Shown here piece by piece: positions 7,227 through 15,116 of a stretch of 38,321 nt of DNA. The stretch spans positions 1 to 38,321 of the forward strand of contig CAZFUY010000015.1 of the NCBI GenBank assembly GCA_964522445.1, read 5' to 3'. A model generated the notes under the pieces. It was given only the letters and a program-made list of their open reading frames with translations. It made no database searches and was not told where the DNA came from. Both the position numbers and the translations under genes were made by a program. This stretch comes from CAZFUY01 sp964522445. GTDB taxonomy: Bacteria; Pseudomonadota; Gammaproteobacteria; SZUA-229. How positions within the stretch are numbered: the stretch's first letter is position 1; each line of letters starts with the position of its first letter.

Positions 7227-8529
7227 TGCTTTCGTCCGTGTCTGTCTGCTCTTCTATTACTTCATTTGCTTTAACAATGGCGGGCATAACACGTGTCATT
7301 TGTACGGCATTGTTTTGTGTTTTGGTGATTTCGATAGGGTGGTGAGAAATCATTAAACTGGTGCCGGGTTCTGGAATCATTTCCATGTATTCGAGAATAA
7401 CGCCATTTAAAGTTTTTGGTCCGTTGGTGGGTAATTTCCAGCCCAGGCTGCGATTAATTTCTCGTATGTGAGTGCTGCCGCTAATTAAATAACTGCCGTC
7501 TTTCTGGGCGTGAATATTCTGGGTATTAATGGGTGAAGCTGTTGTGAATTCACCAATCACTTCTTCAAGAATATCTTCCAGAGTAACTAATCCCTGAATA
7601 TCACCATATTCATCAACGGCTAAAGCGGTGCGGCGTTTGTGTGCCTGAAAATTAATAAGTTGTTGGTACAGGCTGGTGGTTTCTGGAATAAAGTAGGCTT
7701 CACGAATTTGTTTTTCTAAATTCTCTGGCGTGAGTTCATCGTGTGTTAACAGGTTAATGACGCGTCGCATATGAATAATGCCAACAATGTCATTGATGTC
7801 GCTTCTATATACAGGCAAACGAGTGCGTTGGCAGGTTGTTAAGTCATTTAAAATTTCTTCCCAGTCTTCATCAAGATCAAGGGCTGTAATATCATTGCGT
7901 GGTACCATAATATCTTCAACTGTTGCGTTTTCCAGATTAAGAATACCGAGCAGCATGTCCTGATGTTTTTGTGGAATACGTTTGCTGGTTTCCATAACAA
8001 TGGAGCGTAATTCTTCTGTGTTGAGACCTTCATGTTTAACATCGTCTGTTTTAACGCCTATTAATGTTAATAATGCGTTAGCAATAATGTTAATAATAAA
8101 TACCAGGGGATAAAGTATTTTTAATAGGGGGGTATAAATATAAGCGGCAGGAAAAGCGATGCGCTCGGGGTGAAGAGCAGCCAATGTTTTTGGCGCAACT
8201 TCTGCAAAAATTAAAACCACAAAAGTTAATAAACCTGTGGCGACAGCAATACCTGTTTCACCTAATAATCGTAATGCAATAATAGTGGCCAGCGCAGATG
8301 CTAAAATGTTAACAAAATTATTACCTAATAGAATAAGCCCCAGTAAACGATCTGGACGACTTAATAAATCCTGAGCCAGTTTTGCGCCACGACTACCTTT
8401 TTTGGCTAAATGTTTTAAGCGATAACGGTTAAGTGACATTAGCCCTGTTTCAGAGCTGGAGAAAAATGCAGAGAGAACAATAAGAATAAATAGCAGGGTA
8501 AACAAAGTACCCGTGGGTATGTGGTTCAA
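7219..8529 (-). CDS. CNNM/CorB-type transporter with CBS pair (YfjD-like)
   Basis: HlyC/CorC-family (CNNM) membrane protein, 436 aa, linked to Mg2+ (and Co2+) handling. The N-terminal DUF21/CNNM domain has about four hydrophobic segments and the motif SAFFSSSETGLMSLNRYRL. A CBS pair follows from about residue 200 (VEDIMVPRNDI; RLPVYR; VDEYGDIQGLVTLEDILEEVIGE), and a CorC/HlyC C-terminal domain comes last. The start codon is TTG: no in-frame ATG lies in the open stretch just upstream, and translation from here gives the usual short N-terminus before the first helix. It is next to ypjD and near ffh, as yfjD (corB) is in E. coli, which supports orthology. radA overlaps its end by 8 nt. Confidence 0.92.
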   Translation of the reverse strand: MNHIPTGTLFTLLFILIVLSAFFSSSETGLMSLNRYRLKHLAKKGSRGAKLAQDLLSRPDRLLGLILLGNNFVNILASALATIIALRLLGETGIAVATGLLTFVVLIFAEVAPKTLAALHPERIAFPAAYIYTPLLKILYPLVFIINIIANALLTLIGVKTDDVKHEGLNTEELRSIVMETSKRIPQKHQDMLLGILNLENATVEDIMVPRNDITALDLDEDWEEILNDLTTCQRTRLPVYRSDINDIVGIIHMRRVINLLTHDELTPENLEKQIREAYFIPETTSLYQQLINFQAHKRRTALAVDEYGDIQGLVTLEDILEEVIGEFTTASPINTQNIHAQKDGSYLISGSTHIREINRSLGWKLPTNGPKTLNGVILEYMEMIPEPGTSLMISHHPIEITKTQNNAVQMTRVMPAIVKANEVIEEQTDTDESNG

Positions 8530-8569
8530 GAATAGATGTCCATGTGACTCATATATTTTATATTAAATT

Positions 8570-8636
8570 GTAGGAGCGGCTTTAGCTGTGAAAAGAATCT
8601 TGTCAGATAACAAATTGCGGCTAAAGCTGTTCCTAC
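8570..8636. repeat. GTAGGAGCGGC inverted-repeat element
   Basis: The left arm GTAGGAGCGGCTTTAGCTGT (from 8570) pairs with the right arm ending in GGCTAAAGCTGTTCCTAC (to 8636), around a 22-nt centre. This REP-like sequence is familiar from many gammaproteobacterial genomes. It fills the gap between ypjD and the corB-like gene, so it lies in their shared transcript if they are co-transcribed. Confidence 0.8.
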
Positions 8637-8642
8637 CATTTT

Positions 8643-9449
8643 TCAAGATGCAATAATAAATTCAAATACAAATTTGCTGCCAAAATAGGCAAGCATAAGA
8701 GCGACAAAACCACTAAGTGTCCAGCGAATGGCGGTACGTCCTCGCCATCCCATCATGACGCGACCTGTCAATAAAGTACCAAATACAGACCAGGCAACAA
8801 TTGCCAGAACCGTTTTATGAACCAGATGTTGGGCAAAAATATTTTCCAGAAAAATAAAGCCTGTGGCTAATGTAAAACTTAAGCCAATAAAACCAGCAGC
8901 GATGGAGTCAAATAAAAGCTTTTCCATAATCTGTAAAGGCGGTAAGTGATGCAATAAGCCTCCTGGATGATGATTGTGTAGTAAATGATTTTGAGCGGCT
9001 AAAATTAATGCCATTAGTGCGGCCATGCCTAAAAGGCTGTAGGTAATAATGGATATCAGAACATGCAGCTGCAACCCAAAGGGGCTATTTTGGGGTAACA
9101 GGTGGCTGGTCTGGAAAAGCATTTCCAGCATGATTGCAAAAGCAGTAATAGGTAAAACAATAGTGGCTAGCAATTCAGTTTGACGTTTTAGAGACATTAG
9201 TAAAATTATAAGGCTGTTAACTGCGCCTATTGCTGAGGCGGCATTAAAAAAACCGAACTCTAATCCCAGAGTAGTGACCATATTGTTGTATAAATTAATA
9301 AAATGAAATGCAACGGCAAGAAACCCCGGTGCTAGAAGTAAAGCGATAGGTTTTGATACAATTGCGGGCTTTTCCCGAATTCGGAAGATCAGCAGCAGCG
9401 TACAAATTAAATATAAAAGGAAAGCGATTAAACCGGTTGCGGCATTCAT
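8643..9449 (-). CDS. ypjD: CcsA/YpjD-like inner-membrane protein
   Basis: Polytopic inner-membrane protein, 268 aa, with about eight hydrophobic helices, of the YpjD group in the CcsA/HemX cytochrome-assembly superfamily. The C-terminal signature of this group is clear: HKTVLAIVAWSVFGTLLTGR, then GWRGRTAIRW, then LAYFGSKFVFE. The Trp-rich heme-handling WWD motif of true CcsA/CcmC is not evident, so cytochrome c maturation cannot be claimed. The neighbourhood (corB-like on one side, ffh on the other, ypjD divergent from ffh) matches E. coli. Here a phosphodiesterase-like gene is inserted between ypjD and ffh. Confidence 0.9.
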   Translation of the reverse strand: MNAATGLIAFLLYLICTLLLIFRIREKPAIVSKPIALLLAPGFLAVAFHFINLYNNMVTTLGLEFGFFNAASAIGAVNSLIILLMSLKRQTELLATIVLPITAFAIMLEMLFQTSHLLPQNSPFGLQLHVLISIITYSLLGMAALMALILAAQNHLLHNHHPGGLLHHLPPLQIMEKLLFDSIAAGFIGLSFTLATGFIFLENIFAQHLVHKTVLAIVAWSVFGTLLTGRVMMGWRGRTAIRWTLSGFVALMLAYFGSKFVFEFIIAS

Positions 9450-9697
9450 AAGTATGTGAATTATTGTTTCAAATGGTTAAAGTGATAGGTTAAAGAAAAA
9501 TGATGAGAATCACCATGCCTGATTGCACTTTTTTAATGAGTTATTTTAATAAGTTTTGTCTATACTGTGTGAGAATGATCACGAAAATATGCCAAAATCA
9601 TTAAGATATTCAAGAATTTGCTGTATTTTCGCTGATTAGGGTGAGTTTTTCTGCTAAATAATAAGCACTATACGAATAAGAAAATAGTAGAGGAAAA

Positions 9698-10465
9698 ATG
9701 CAATTACGTGTTTTAGGTTGTAGCGGTGGCATAGGTCGGCATCTGCGTACATCTTCATATTTAATCGATGAAGATATTTTGCTGGATGCGGGTACGGGTG
9801 TGGGTGATTTGACACTGGATGAAATGCGTAAGCTAAAGCATATTTTTATTACCCATAGTCATATGGATCATATTGTTAGCATTCCTTTACTGATTGATAC
9901 TTTATTCACTGATTTACAGCAGCCTTTAATTGTTCATGCCAGACCAGAAACCATAGATACCTTTAAAGAGCATATATTTAACTGGAATATCTGGCCCGAT
10001 TTCACTGAACTGCCCTCCAGGAAAACACCTGTTATGAAATTTAAAGCCATGAATCCGGGCGATATTGAGGATATTGATGGTCGGCAGGTTGAAATGATAG
10101 AGGTAAATCATACTGTGCCAGCCGCCGCCTATGCGATTAAAACTGCGGATAAGGTGATTGCGTACAGTGGTGATACAACAACCAACGATAGTTTATGGCA
10201 GGTTTTAAATGCTTATGATCGTCTGGATTTTATGATTATTGAATCGGCTTTTGCCAATCATGATGAAAAATTAGCTGAATTAGCACATCACTATTGCCCT
10301 AATTTGCTGGCGGCTGATTTGAAAAAACTTAAACACCGTCCTAAAACGGGCATATCCCATCTTAAGCCGGGTGAAGAAGAGCTTATAATGGCAGAGTGTA
10401 AGGCTGCCATTAATGGTGATCTGGATATATGTCAGTTGTCCAGTGATGATAAATTTCAGATATAA
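9698..10465 (+). CDS. Class II cyclic-nucleotide phosphodiesterase-like metallo-hydrolase
   Basis: Metallo-beta-lactamase-fold hydrolase, 255 aa, cytoplasmic. The metal site THSHMDH carries His53, His55, Asp57 and His58, with further likely ligands His138 (VNHTVP), Asp159 (AYSGDT) and His221 (ISHL). The region FNWNIWPDF (95-102) and overall length fit the class II 3',5'-cyclic-nucleotide phosphodiesterases (PDEase_II), which hydrolyse cAMP or cGMP. RNase Z-like or other MBL hydrolases are the alternative. It starts after a 248-nt space divergent from ypjD and is followed by a 20-bp-arm inverted repeat before ffh. A GAGG ribosome site is present upstream. If the assignment holds it would tune cAMP levels. 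Confidence 0.8.
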   Translation: MQLRVLGCSGGIGRHLRTSSYLIDEDILLDAGTGVGDLTLDEMRKLKHIFITHSHMDHIVSIPLLIDTLFTDLQQPLIVHARPETIDTFKEHIFNWNIWPDFTELPSRKTPVMKFKAMNPGDIEDIDGRQVEMIEVNHTVPAAAYAIKTADKVIAYSGDTTTNDSLWQVLNAYDRLDFMIIESAFANHDEKLAELAHHYCPNLLAADLKKLKHRPKTGISHLKPGEEELIMAECKAAINGDLDICQLSSDDKFQI

Positions 10466-10478
10466 ACTACCCAACTTA

Positions 10479-10567
10479 CCCCTGTATGACTTCATATCCG
10501 TGTTAAAAAATGGATATTTACACTTGTAAACGCACATTTTTTGCCTTGATATGAAGTCATACAGGGG
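10479..10567. repeat. Perfect 20-bp inverted repeat element
   Basis: CCCCTGTATGACTTCATATC at 10479-10498 is exactly reverse-complementary to 10548-10567. The 49-nt centre can pair further (AAAAAATG with CATTTTTT, TTTAC with GTAAA), so almost the whole 89 nt folds. It lies between the phosphodiesterase-like gene and ffh and could act as a transcript-end hairpin or be a small mobile repeat. Confidence 0.85.
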
Positions 10568-10627
10568 GCAATCTGAATAGTTACCATATATAATCAGCCA
10601 CAATTTTTCAAAATCCTAAGATCAATC

Positions 10628-12001
10628 ATGTTCGATAGCTTAAGCGACCGTCTTGCCCAGACGATAAAAAACCTGCGTGGCCAGGGGCGAATAACCGAAG
10701 ACAATATTAAAGACACCATGCGTGATGTGCGTATGGCTTTACTGGAAGCTGATGTAGCTTTGCCGGTGGTGCGGGATTTTGTTGATCGAGTAAAGCAGCG
10801 TGCCGTAGGCCAGGAAGTTATGACCAGTCTGTCACCGGGGCAGGCTCTTATCAAAATAGTAAATGATGAGCTGGTCAGCACCATGGGCGAGGCCAATGAG
10901 GAATTAAATCTCAGCGCCCAGCCTCCTGCTGTCGTGTTAATGGCGGGTCTGCAAGGTGCAGGTAAAACCACAACCGTTGCCAAATTAGCCAAATTATTAA
11001 AAGAGCGTCACAATAAAAAAGTCATGGTGGTGAGCTGTGATGTTTATCGCCCTGCTGCGATTAAACAGTTAGAAACACTTGCCGATCAGGTGGGTGCTGA
11101 ATTTTTCCCAAGTGACAATGAACAGAATCCAGTTGATATTGCAAAAGCGGCAATTGAATCGGCTAAAAAACAATTTCAGGATGTGCTGTTAGTGGATACC
11201 GCGGGTCGCTTGCATATTGATACTGAAATGATGGCTGAGATTCAGCAGATCCACAGCGCCATTAATCCGGTAGAAACATTGTTTGTTGTTGATAGCATGA
11301 CCGGGCAGGATGCGGCCAATACAGCCAAAGCCTTTAATGACAGCCTTGAACTTACTGGCATCGTGCTCACTAAAACAGATGGTGATGCGCGTGGTGGTGC
11401 AGCTTTATCTATACGCCAAATTACGGGTAAACCTATTAAATTTCTGGGTGCGGGTGAAAAAGTTGATGCCTTAGAGCCATTCCATCCCGATCGCCTGGCC
11501 TCTCGCATTCTGGGGATGGGCGATATCCTAAGTCTGGTAGAAGAAGCTGAGCGCACAGTTGATAAGAAAGAAGCCGAGAAACTGGCGACTAAATTCAAAA
11601 AAGGTAAGGGCTTTGATTTTAATGACCTGAAATCTCAGATGGAACAGATGATGAGCATGGGTGGCCTTGGTGGCTTGATGGATAAATTGCCGGGTATGGG
11701 AAATTTACCGGCCAATGTAAAAGATAAAGTGAATGATAAGGATGTCAAACGACTGATTGCCATTATTCAATCGATGACCCCAAAAGAACGTGCTTTTCCC
11801 GATCTGATTAAAGGCTCAAGAAAACGACGCATTGCTTTAGGCGCGGGTGTGCAGGTTCAGGATGTGAATCGTTTAATGAAGCAACAGAAGCAAATGAGCA
11901 AAATGATGAAGAAAATGGCCAAGGGCGGTATGGCTAAAATGATGCGCAGTTTAAAAGGCAAATTACCAATGGGTGGTGGCCCAGGTGGTATGGGGTTTTA
12001 G
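10628..12001 (+). CDS. ffh: Signal recognition particle GTPase Ffh
   Basis: Protein subunit of the bacterial SRP, 457 aa. It binds 4.5S RNA and signal sequences and targets membrane proteins to FtsY/SecYEG. The N domain (1-90) is followed by the G domain with P-loop GLQGAGKTTT (107-116), DVYRPAAIKQL (138-148), DTAGR (190-194) and TKTDGDARGG (248-257). The M domain begins near residue 325 and is rich in Met and Gly (QMEQMMSMGG; SKMMKKMAKGG), as needed to bind signal peptides and RNA. It heads the conserved ffh-rpsP-rimM-trmD-rplS neighbourhood, but here 2.3 kb holding a proton-channel-like pair separates ffh from rpsP. Confidence 0.98.
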   Translation: MFDSLSDRLAQTIKNLRGQGRITEDNIKDTMRDVRMALLEADVALPVVRDFVDRVKQRAVGQEVMTSLSPGQALIKIVNDELVSTMGEANEELNLSAQPPAVVLMAGLQGAGKTTTVAKLAKLLKERHNKKVMVVSCDVYRPAAIKQLETLADQVGAEFFPSDNEQNPVDIAKAAIESAKKQFQDVLLVDTAGRLHIDTEMMAEIQQIHSAINPVETLFVVDSMTGQDAANTAKAFNDSLELTGIVLTKTDGDARGGAALSIRQITGKPIKFLGAGEKVDALEPFHPDRLASRILGMGDILSLVEEAERTVDKKEAEKLATKFKKGKGFDFNDLKSQMEQMMSMGGLGGLMDKLPGMGNLPANVKDKVNDKDVKRLIAIIQSMTPKERAFPDLIKGSRKRRIALGAGVQVQDVNRLMKQQKQMSKMMKKMAKGGMAKMMRSLKGKLPMGGGPGGMGF

Positions 12002-12038
12002 GTTTGTGTTTAATGTTCTTTAGGAAGCAAATTAATTA

Positions 12039-12225
12039 GCCACAGAGGCACAGAGAAGTAATCTATATAAAAATATTTGTATCAAATTATTAAATATAAC
12101 CTGTCATTCCGAGCGTATTTGAGGAATCTTGAATTTAATATGCTTAAGATTCTTCGGCTACGCCTGGGATGACATTGCTGTTAAACAGGCCTTAACTGCT
12201 ACAAAAAACTCTGTGCCTCTGTGGC
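12039..12225. repeat. GCCACAGAGGCACAGAG inverted repeat enclosing a second element
   Basis: GCCACAGAGGCACAGAG at 12039-12055 is perfectly complementary to 12209-12225. The 153 nt between the arms contain a complete GTCATTCCGAGCG element (12103-12173). This arrangement suggests one repeat inserted into another. It fills most of the ffh to ExbB-like gap. Confidence 0.85.
12103..12173 (+). repeat. GTCATTCCGAGCG inverted-repeat element
   Basis: GTCATTCCGAGCGTATTTGA at the left pairs with CTACGCCTGGGATGAC at the right, and inner arms GAATCTT and AAGATTC pair too. It belongs to the same family as 5221-5288 and 38273-38321. Confidence 0.8.
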
Positions 12226-12254
12226 AAAATCTCTAAAATTTTAGGAAACAATAA

Positions 12255-13169
12255 ATGATTCAGTTTCGAGCAAATTATTCACGACAGATTTTTTTACATC
12301 TTGTTGTTTCATTTGGCGTGCTTTGTTTAATATTGGCAGCAAATACCGAATATATAAATGATATCTATTTTCAAAATCAGATGACGCAAACGGGCTATCT
12401 GGTAAATGGCGGTATTTTAGTTTTATTCTTTCTGGGCTTAAGCAAACTGATTATGTTGCTGTTTCGCTATATGCGAGAAGAGTCAGCACTGGCGCGGTTT
12501 ATTCGTAATATAGAAGCAGAAGAAACCAAGCCTGCTGAAGGTGTTAATCAAAAATCAATTATTTTTAATCGCTATCGAACCATTGTTGCTATCAGCGCAC
12601 AGAATGTTGCGGTTAATCACGGTGCTCTGGCTTCAACTCTGGTGGCAACAGAAAGTACACGTGTTAGCCTGCCTAAATTTATCAGTAATATTCTTATTCT
12701 TACGGGTGTATTCGGTACTATTATTTCTCTATCCATTGCCTTGCTGGGTGCGTCGAATATTTTAAGTACAGCAGAAGGCATAAGTGGCATGGGCGTGGTT
12801 ATTCATGGCATGTCTACCGCATTATCTACGACTACCACCGCGATTATCTGTTACCTATTTTTTGGTTATTTTTATTTGAAGTTGCTGGATGTTCAAACAC
12901 AGTTATTTAGTGGCGTAGAGCAGGTGACCAATATTTATATTTTACCCAAATACACTTATCAGGCAGATAGCATGCTGCATGAAGTGGGCATGCTGGTAAA
13001 AGAACTGCGCATGGCGGCGGATGCAATGAAAACAGGTCAGGATCATTTTGCCGCAGTGGGTGAAAACCTTAAGGGCATGACTGAAGCTAGCAATGAAAAA
13101 TTATCATCAATAGCCGATTCAATTAAGGAAATCCGTCAAATATTGCGTGAAGGCTTCCGCCTGTCATGA
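12255..13169 (+). CDS. MotA/TolQ/ExbB-like proton-channel protein
   Basis: Inner-membrane protein, 304 aa, with four predicted helices at about 12-33, 48-72, 143-170 and 182-212. The last two carry the MotA/TolQ/ExbB-type core: LTGVFGTIISLSIALLGAS, then GMSTALSTTTTAI, including the small-residue/Thr face that lines the proton path. A roughly 65-residue cytoplasmic loop lies between helices 2 and 3, and a C-terminal amphipathic, probably coiled tail follows helix 4. The next gene overlaps by 4 nt (ATGA) and encodes a single-helix partner with a membrane Asp, so the two should form an ion-driven stator-like unit. It is not recognisable as MotA, TolQ or ExbB proper: there are no flagellar, tol-pal or tonB genes nearby. 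AGGAAA lies 6 nt before the start. Confidence 0.78.
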   Translation: MIQFRANYSRQIFLHLVVSFGVLCLILAANTEYINDIYFQNQMTQTGYLVNGGILVLFFLGLSKLIMLLFRYMREESALARFIRNIEAEETKPAEGVNQKSIIFNRYRTIVAISAQNVAVNHGALASTLVATESTRVSLPKFISNILILTGVFGTIISLSIALLGASNILSTAEGISGMGVVIHGMSTALSTTTTAIICYLFFGYFYLKLLDVQTQLFSGVEQVTNIYILPKYTYQADSMLHEVGMLVKELRMAADAMKTGQDHFAAVGENLKGMTEASNEKLSSIADSIKEIRQILREGFRLS

Positions 13170-14089
13170 GCTTTGATTTTGTAGACCTGCGATCCAGTCA
13201 TCAGGATAGCGAGAATTTCTGGCCATCCTTTACAGATATTATGACGGTGATTGTGATGATATTTCTTATCGCATCAACGGTTTTAATTGTTAGAAACTGG
13301 GAGCTGGTTGAGCAACTAAGGCACAGTATTGCTGTTGAGCAGGAAACCACAGAGGTACTGCGTTTTACAGTAGAAGAAAATGCCACGCTTGAAGAACAGT
13401 TAGAGCAGGCAAAGCTTCAGTTGTCTGAACAATATCGGCAACTTATGCAGGCCAGTGAAGACTATAACGAAATGCTGGAGCAACTTGCCAATAGAGAGCA
13501 AAGTATTGCGCTGTTAGAAGAGAGTCAGCAAAAGCTGAATAATGCACTGACTGAATCTGAGCTTAAAGAACAGCAATTAAATCAGTCTTTACAGCAAGCT
13601 GAAGCGGGTTATGAAAAACTTAAATTAGACTTTGAAAATAAAACAGCAGAATTAAATGAGTCACAAAATCAGCTGGCCTCACTTAAAAATACCAGTCAGG
13701 AACAGATAACAGAATTGGCAGGCTTGCGTAGCAAGAATAAGCAAGCTGATCAGAAACTGGGTGTTTTAGAAGCTGATTACAGCGAACTGAAAGTTAAATA
13801 TGACAAGTTGGTGAAACCTGCAAGAACCGCTCGTGGTAAATATGTTGTAGAAGTTTATTATGAAGTGAAGGGCAAAAAGAGCCGTATTCGCATAAAGCAC
13901 AGAAAAGCAGGGAAGAACTATAAGACTGTTTCATCTAAAGAAATGCATAATATTTTGAAAGCGTTAAAGAAACAGCATCCGGGCAAGCTCTACGTTAAGG
14001 TTGTCATCCCTAAAAACAGTGGCTTATCCTACAGCGAGGCATGGACCTTTATGAAGGTTATTCTGGATAAATACGATTATTATTATTAA
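13166..14089 (+). CDS. ExbD/TolR/MotB-like partner with long coiled coil
   Basis: Protein of 307 aa in three parts. A single N-terminal membrane helix (about 18-43) begins WPSFTDIMTVIV, where Asp24 sits as in the proton-carrying Asp of MotB/ExbD/TolR. A long Glu/Gln/Leu-rich heptad region (about 45-215) should form an extended periplasmic coiled coil. The C-terminal 85 residues (from about KYVVEVYYEV to the end) show a beta-alpha-beta-alpha pattern that looks more like the ExbD/TolR periplasmic domain than an OmpA-type peptidoglycan-binding domain. It overlaps the ExbB/MotA-like gene by 4 nt. Sequence family is unassigned. The coiled-coil insertion would place the end domain far from the membrane. 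Function is unknown; energy transduction across the envelope is the natural inference. Confidence 0.75.
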   Translation: MSFDFVDLRSSHQDSENFWPSFTDIMTVIVMIFLIASTVLIVRNWELVEQLRHSIAVEQETTEVLRFTVEENATLEEQLEQAKLQLSEQYRQLMQASEDYNEMLEQLANREQSIALLEESQQKLNNALTESELKEQQLNQSLQQAEAGYEKLKLDFENKTAELNESQNQLASLKNTSQEQITELAGLRSKNKQADQKLGVLEADYSELKVKYDKLVKPARTARGKYVVEVYYEVKGKKSRIRIKHRKAGKNYKTVSSKEMHNILKALKKQHPGKLYVKVVIPKNSGLSYSEAWTFMKVILDKYDYYY

Positions 14090-14242
14090 TACCTGCGGAT
14101 AATTCTAACTTATTGAAAAACAAAGTCTTTTTTATTTTATTTTAAAGCGGTTTTTGTTTTTGTGTATAGATTGACAATATTCAGCCAAATATCTTCATTT
14201 CTCCTTGCGTCCGAGCCTCCAAGTCGTTAGAATTCCGCGTTT

Positions 14243-14270
14243 CCCGAAAGCCGGATGGCTTATGTACGGG
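14243..14270 (+). promoter_or_regulatory. Leader hairpin upstream of rpsP
   Basis: AAGCC-GGAT-GGCTT forms a perfect 5-bp stem (14248-14261), flanked by a CCCG/CGGG pair (14243-14246 with 14267-14270). It lies 30 nt before the rpsP start and would be in its 5' leader. A possible promoter with extended -10 TGTGTATAGAT lies at about 14161-14171, without a clear -35. A regulatory role is speculative. Confidence 0.3.
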
Positions 14271-14300
14271 TGTAATTAATTTAAAGTAGAGATAGAAATA

Positions 14301-14555
14301 ATGGTAACGATTCGTTTATCACGTGGCGGCGCTAAGAAAAAGCCTTTTTATCATGTTGTTGTAACTGACTCACGTATGCCTCGTGATGGTCGTTATATCG
14401 AACGTGTAGGTTATTTTAACCCTATGGCACGCGGCGCAGAAAAGAATTTAGAGTTAAGCCTGGATCGTATCGATCACTGGGTTTCTCAAGGTGCAAGCAC
14501 GTCTGTTCGTGTTAATACACTGGTTAAGCAGGCGCGTAAAGCGACTGATGCTTAA
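14301..14555 (+). CDS. rpsP: 30S ribosomal protein S16
   Basis: Small-subunit protein S16, 84 aa, the usual length. The N-terminus MVTIRLSRGGAKKKPFYHVVVTDSRMPRDGRYIERVGYF is diagnostic in its parts (RLSRGG, KKPFYHVV, DSRxxRDGRxIE). It binds 16S rRNA and is needed for 30S assembly. It is the first gene of the rpsP-rimM-trmD-rplS operon. A structured leader precedes it, and rimM follows after 46 nt. Confidence 0.98.
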   Translation: MVTIRLSRGGAKKKPFYHVVVTDSRMPRDGRYIERVGYFNPMARGAEKNLELSLDRIDHWVSQGASTSVRVNTLVKQARKATDA

Positions 14556-14601
14556 TTAGCCGCTTAATTTACTTCTTACTTTATATAGTGGTTCTGGCTG
14601 A

Positions 14602-15114
14602 ATGGCCGATTTAAAACAGGAACTACTGGAGCTGGGGAAAATTTCCGGCGTGTTTGGAGTAAAAGGCTGGGTAAAAGTACATTCTTTTACCGATCCTCGT
14701 GACAGGATAGCTGAATATAGCTGCTGGCAAATAAAGCAAAAGGCTCAGTGGCGAGAAGTTAAGCTTGAAGCGGGAAAGAGTCAGGGGAAAACCGTCATTG
14801 CCAAATTAGAAGGCATTGATGATCGCGATGAAGCCATGTTGTTAATGGGTGCTAAAATCGCAATTCGCCCAGACCAGTTACAAAAGCTGGATGCTAATGA
14901 ATATTACTGGCGAGACCTGGAAGGATTACAGGTGATTAATACTGAAGGTGTTGATTTAGGCGCAGTCAGTCACATGATGGAAACAGGTGCCAATGATGTC
15001 ATGGTGGTCAAAGGTGATCAGGAACGATTAATACCCTTTACACAGGGGCATGCGGTACAGAAAGTCGATCTATCAACGGGTGTTATTACAGTTGAATGGG
15101 ATGCGGATTTTTAG
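14602..15114 (+). CDS. rimM: Ribosome maturation factor RimM
   Basis: RimM, 170 aa, a 30S assembly factor that binds S19 and helps mature the 16S 3' domain. The N-terminal barrel opens with GKISGVFGVKGWVKVHSFTDP, the family hallmark. The C-terminal PRC-barrel includes YYWRDLEGLQV, ANDVMVV and RLIPFT. It is in the standard position between rpsP and trmD, and its stop codon is 2 nt before the trmD start, so translation is coupled. Confidence 0.97.
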   Translation: MADLKQELLELGKISGVFGVKGWVKVHSFTDPRDRIAEYSCWQIKQKAQWREVKLEAGKSQGKTVIAKLEGIDDRDEAMLLMGAKIAIRPDQLQKLDANEYYWRDLEGLQVINTEGVDLGAVSHMMETGANDVMVVKGDQERLIPFTQGHAVQKVDLSTGVITVEWDADF

Positions 15115-15116
15115 GA

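Noticed and set aside
8643..9449. Calling ypjD a cytochrome c maturation factor
   Set aside because: The Trp-rich heme-handling motif of CcsA/CcmC is not visible and no ccm/ccs genes are nearby.
9571..9588. A Fur-like box (GAGAATGATCACGAAAAT) upstream of the phosphodiesterase-like gene
   Set aside because: Only a partial match in AT-rich sequence and no iron-related gene beside it.
12255..14089. The ExbB/MotA-like pair as a Zorya defence system (ZorA/ZorB)
   Set aside because: No ZorC/D/E-type genes are nearby, the second protein lacks an OmpA-type domain, and the neighbours are ribosomal and SRP genes.
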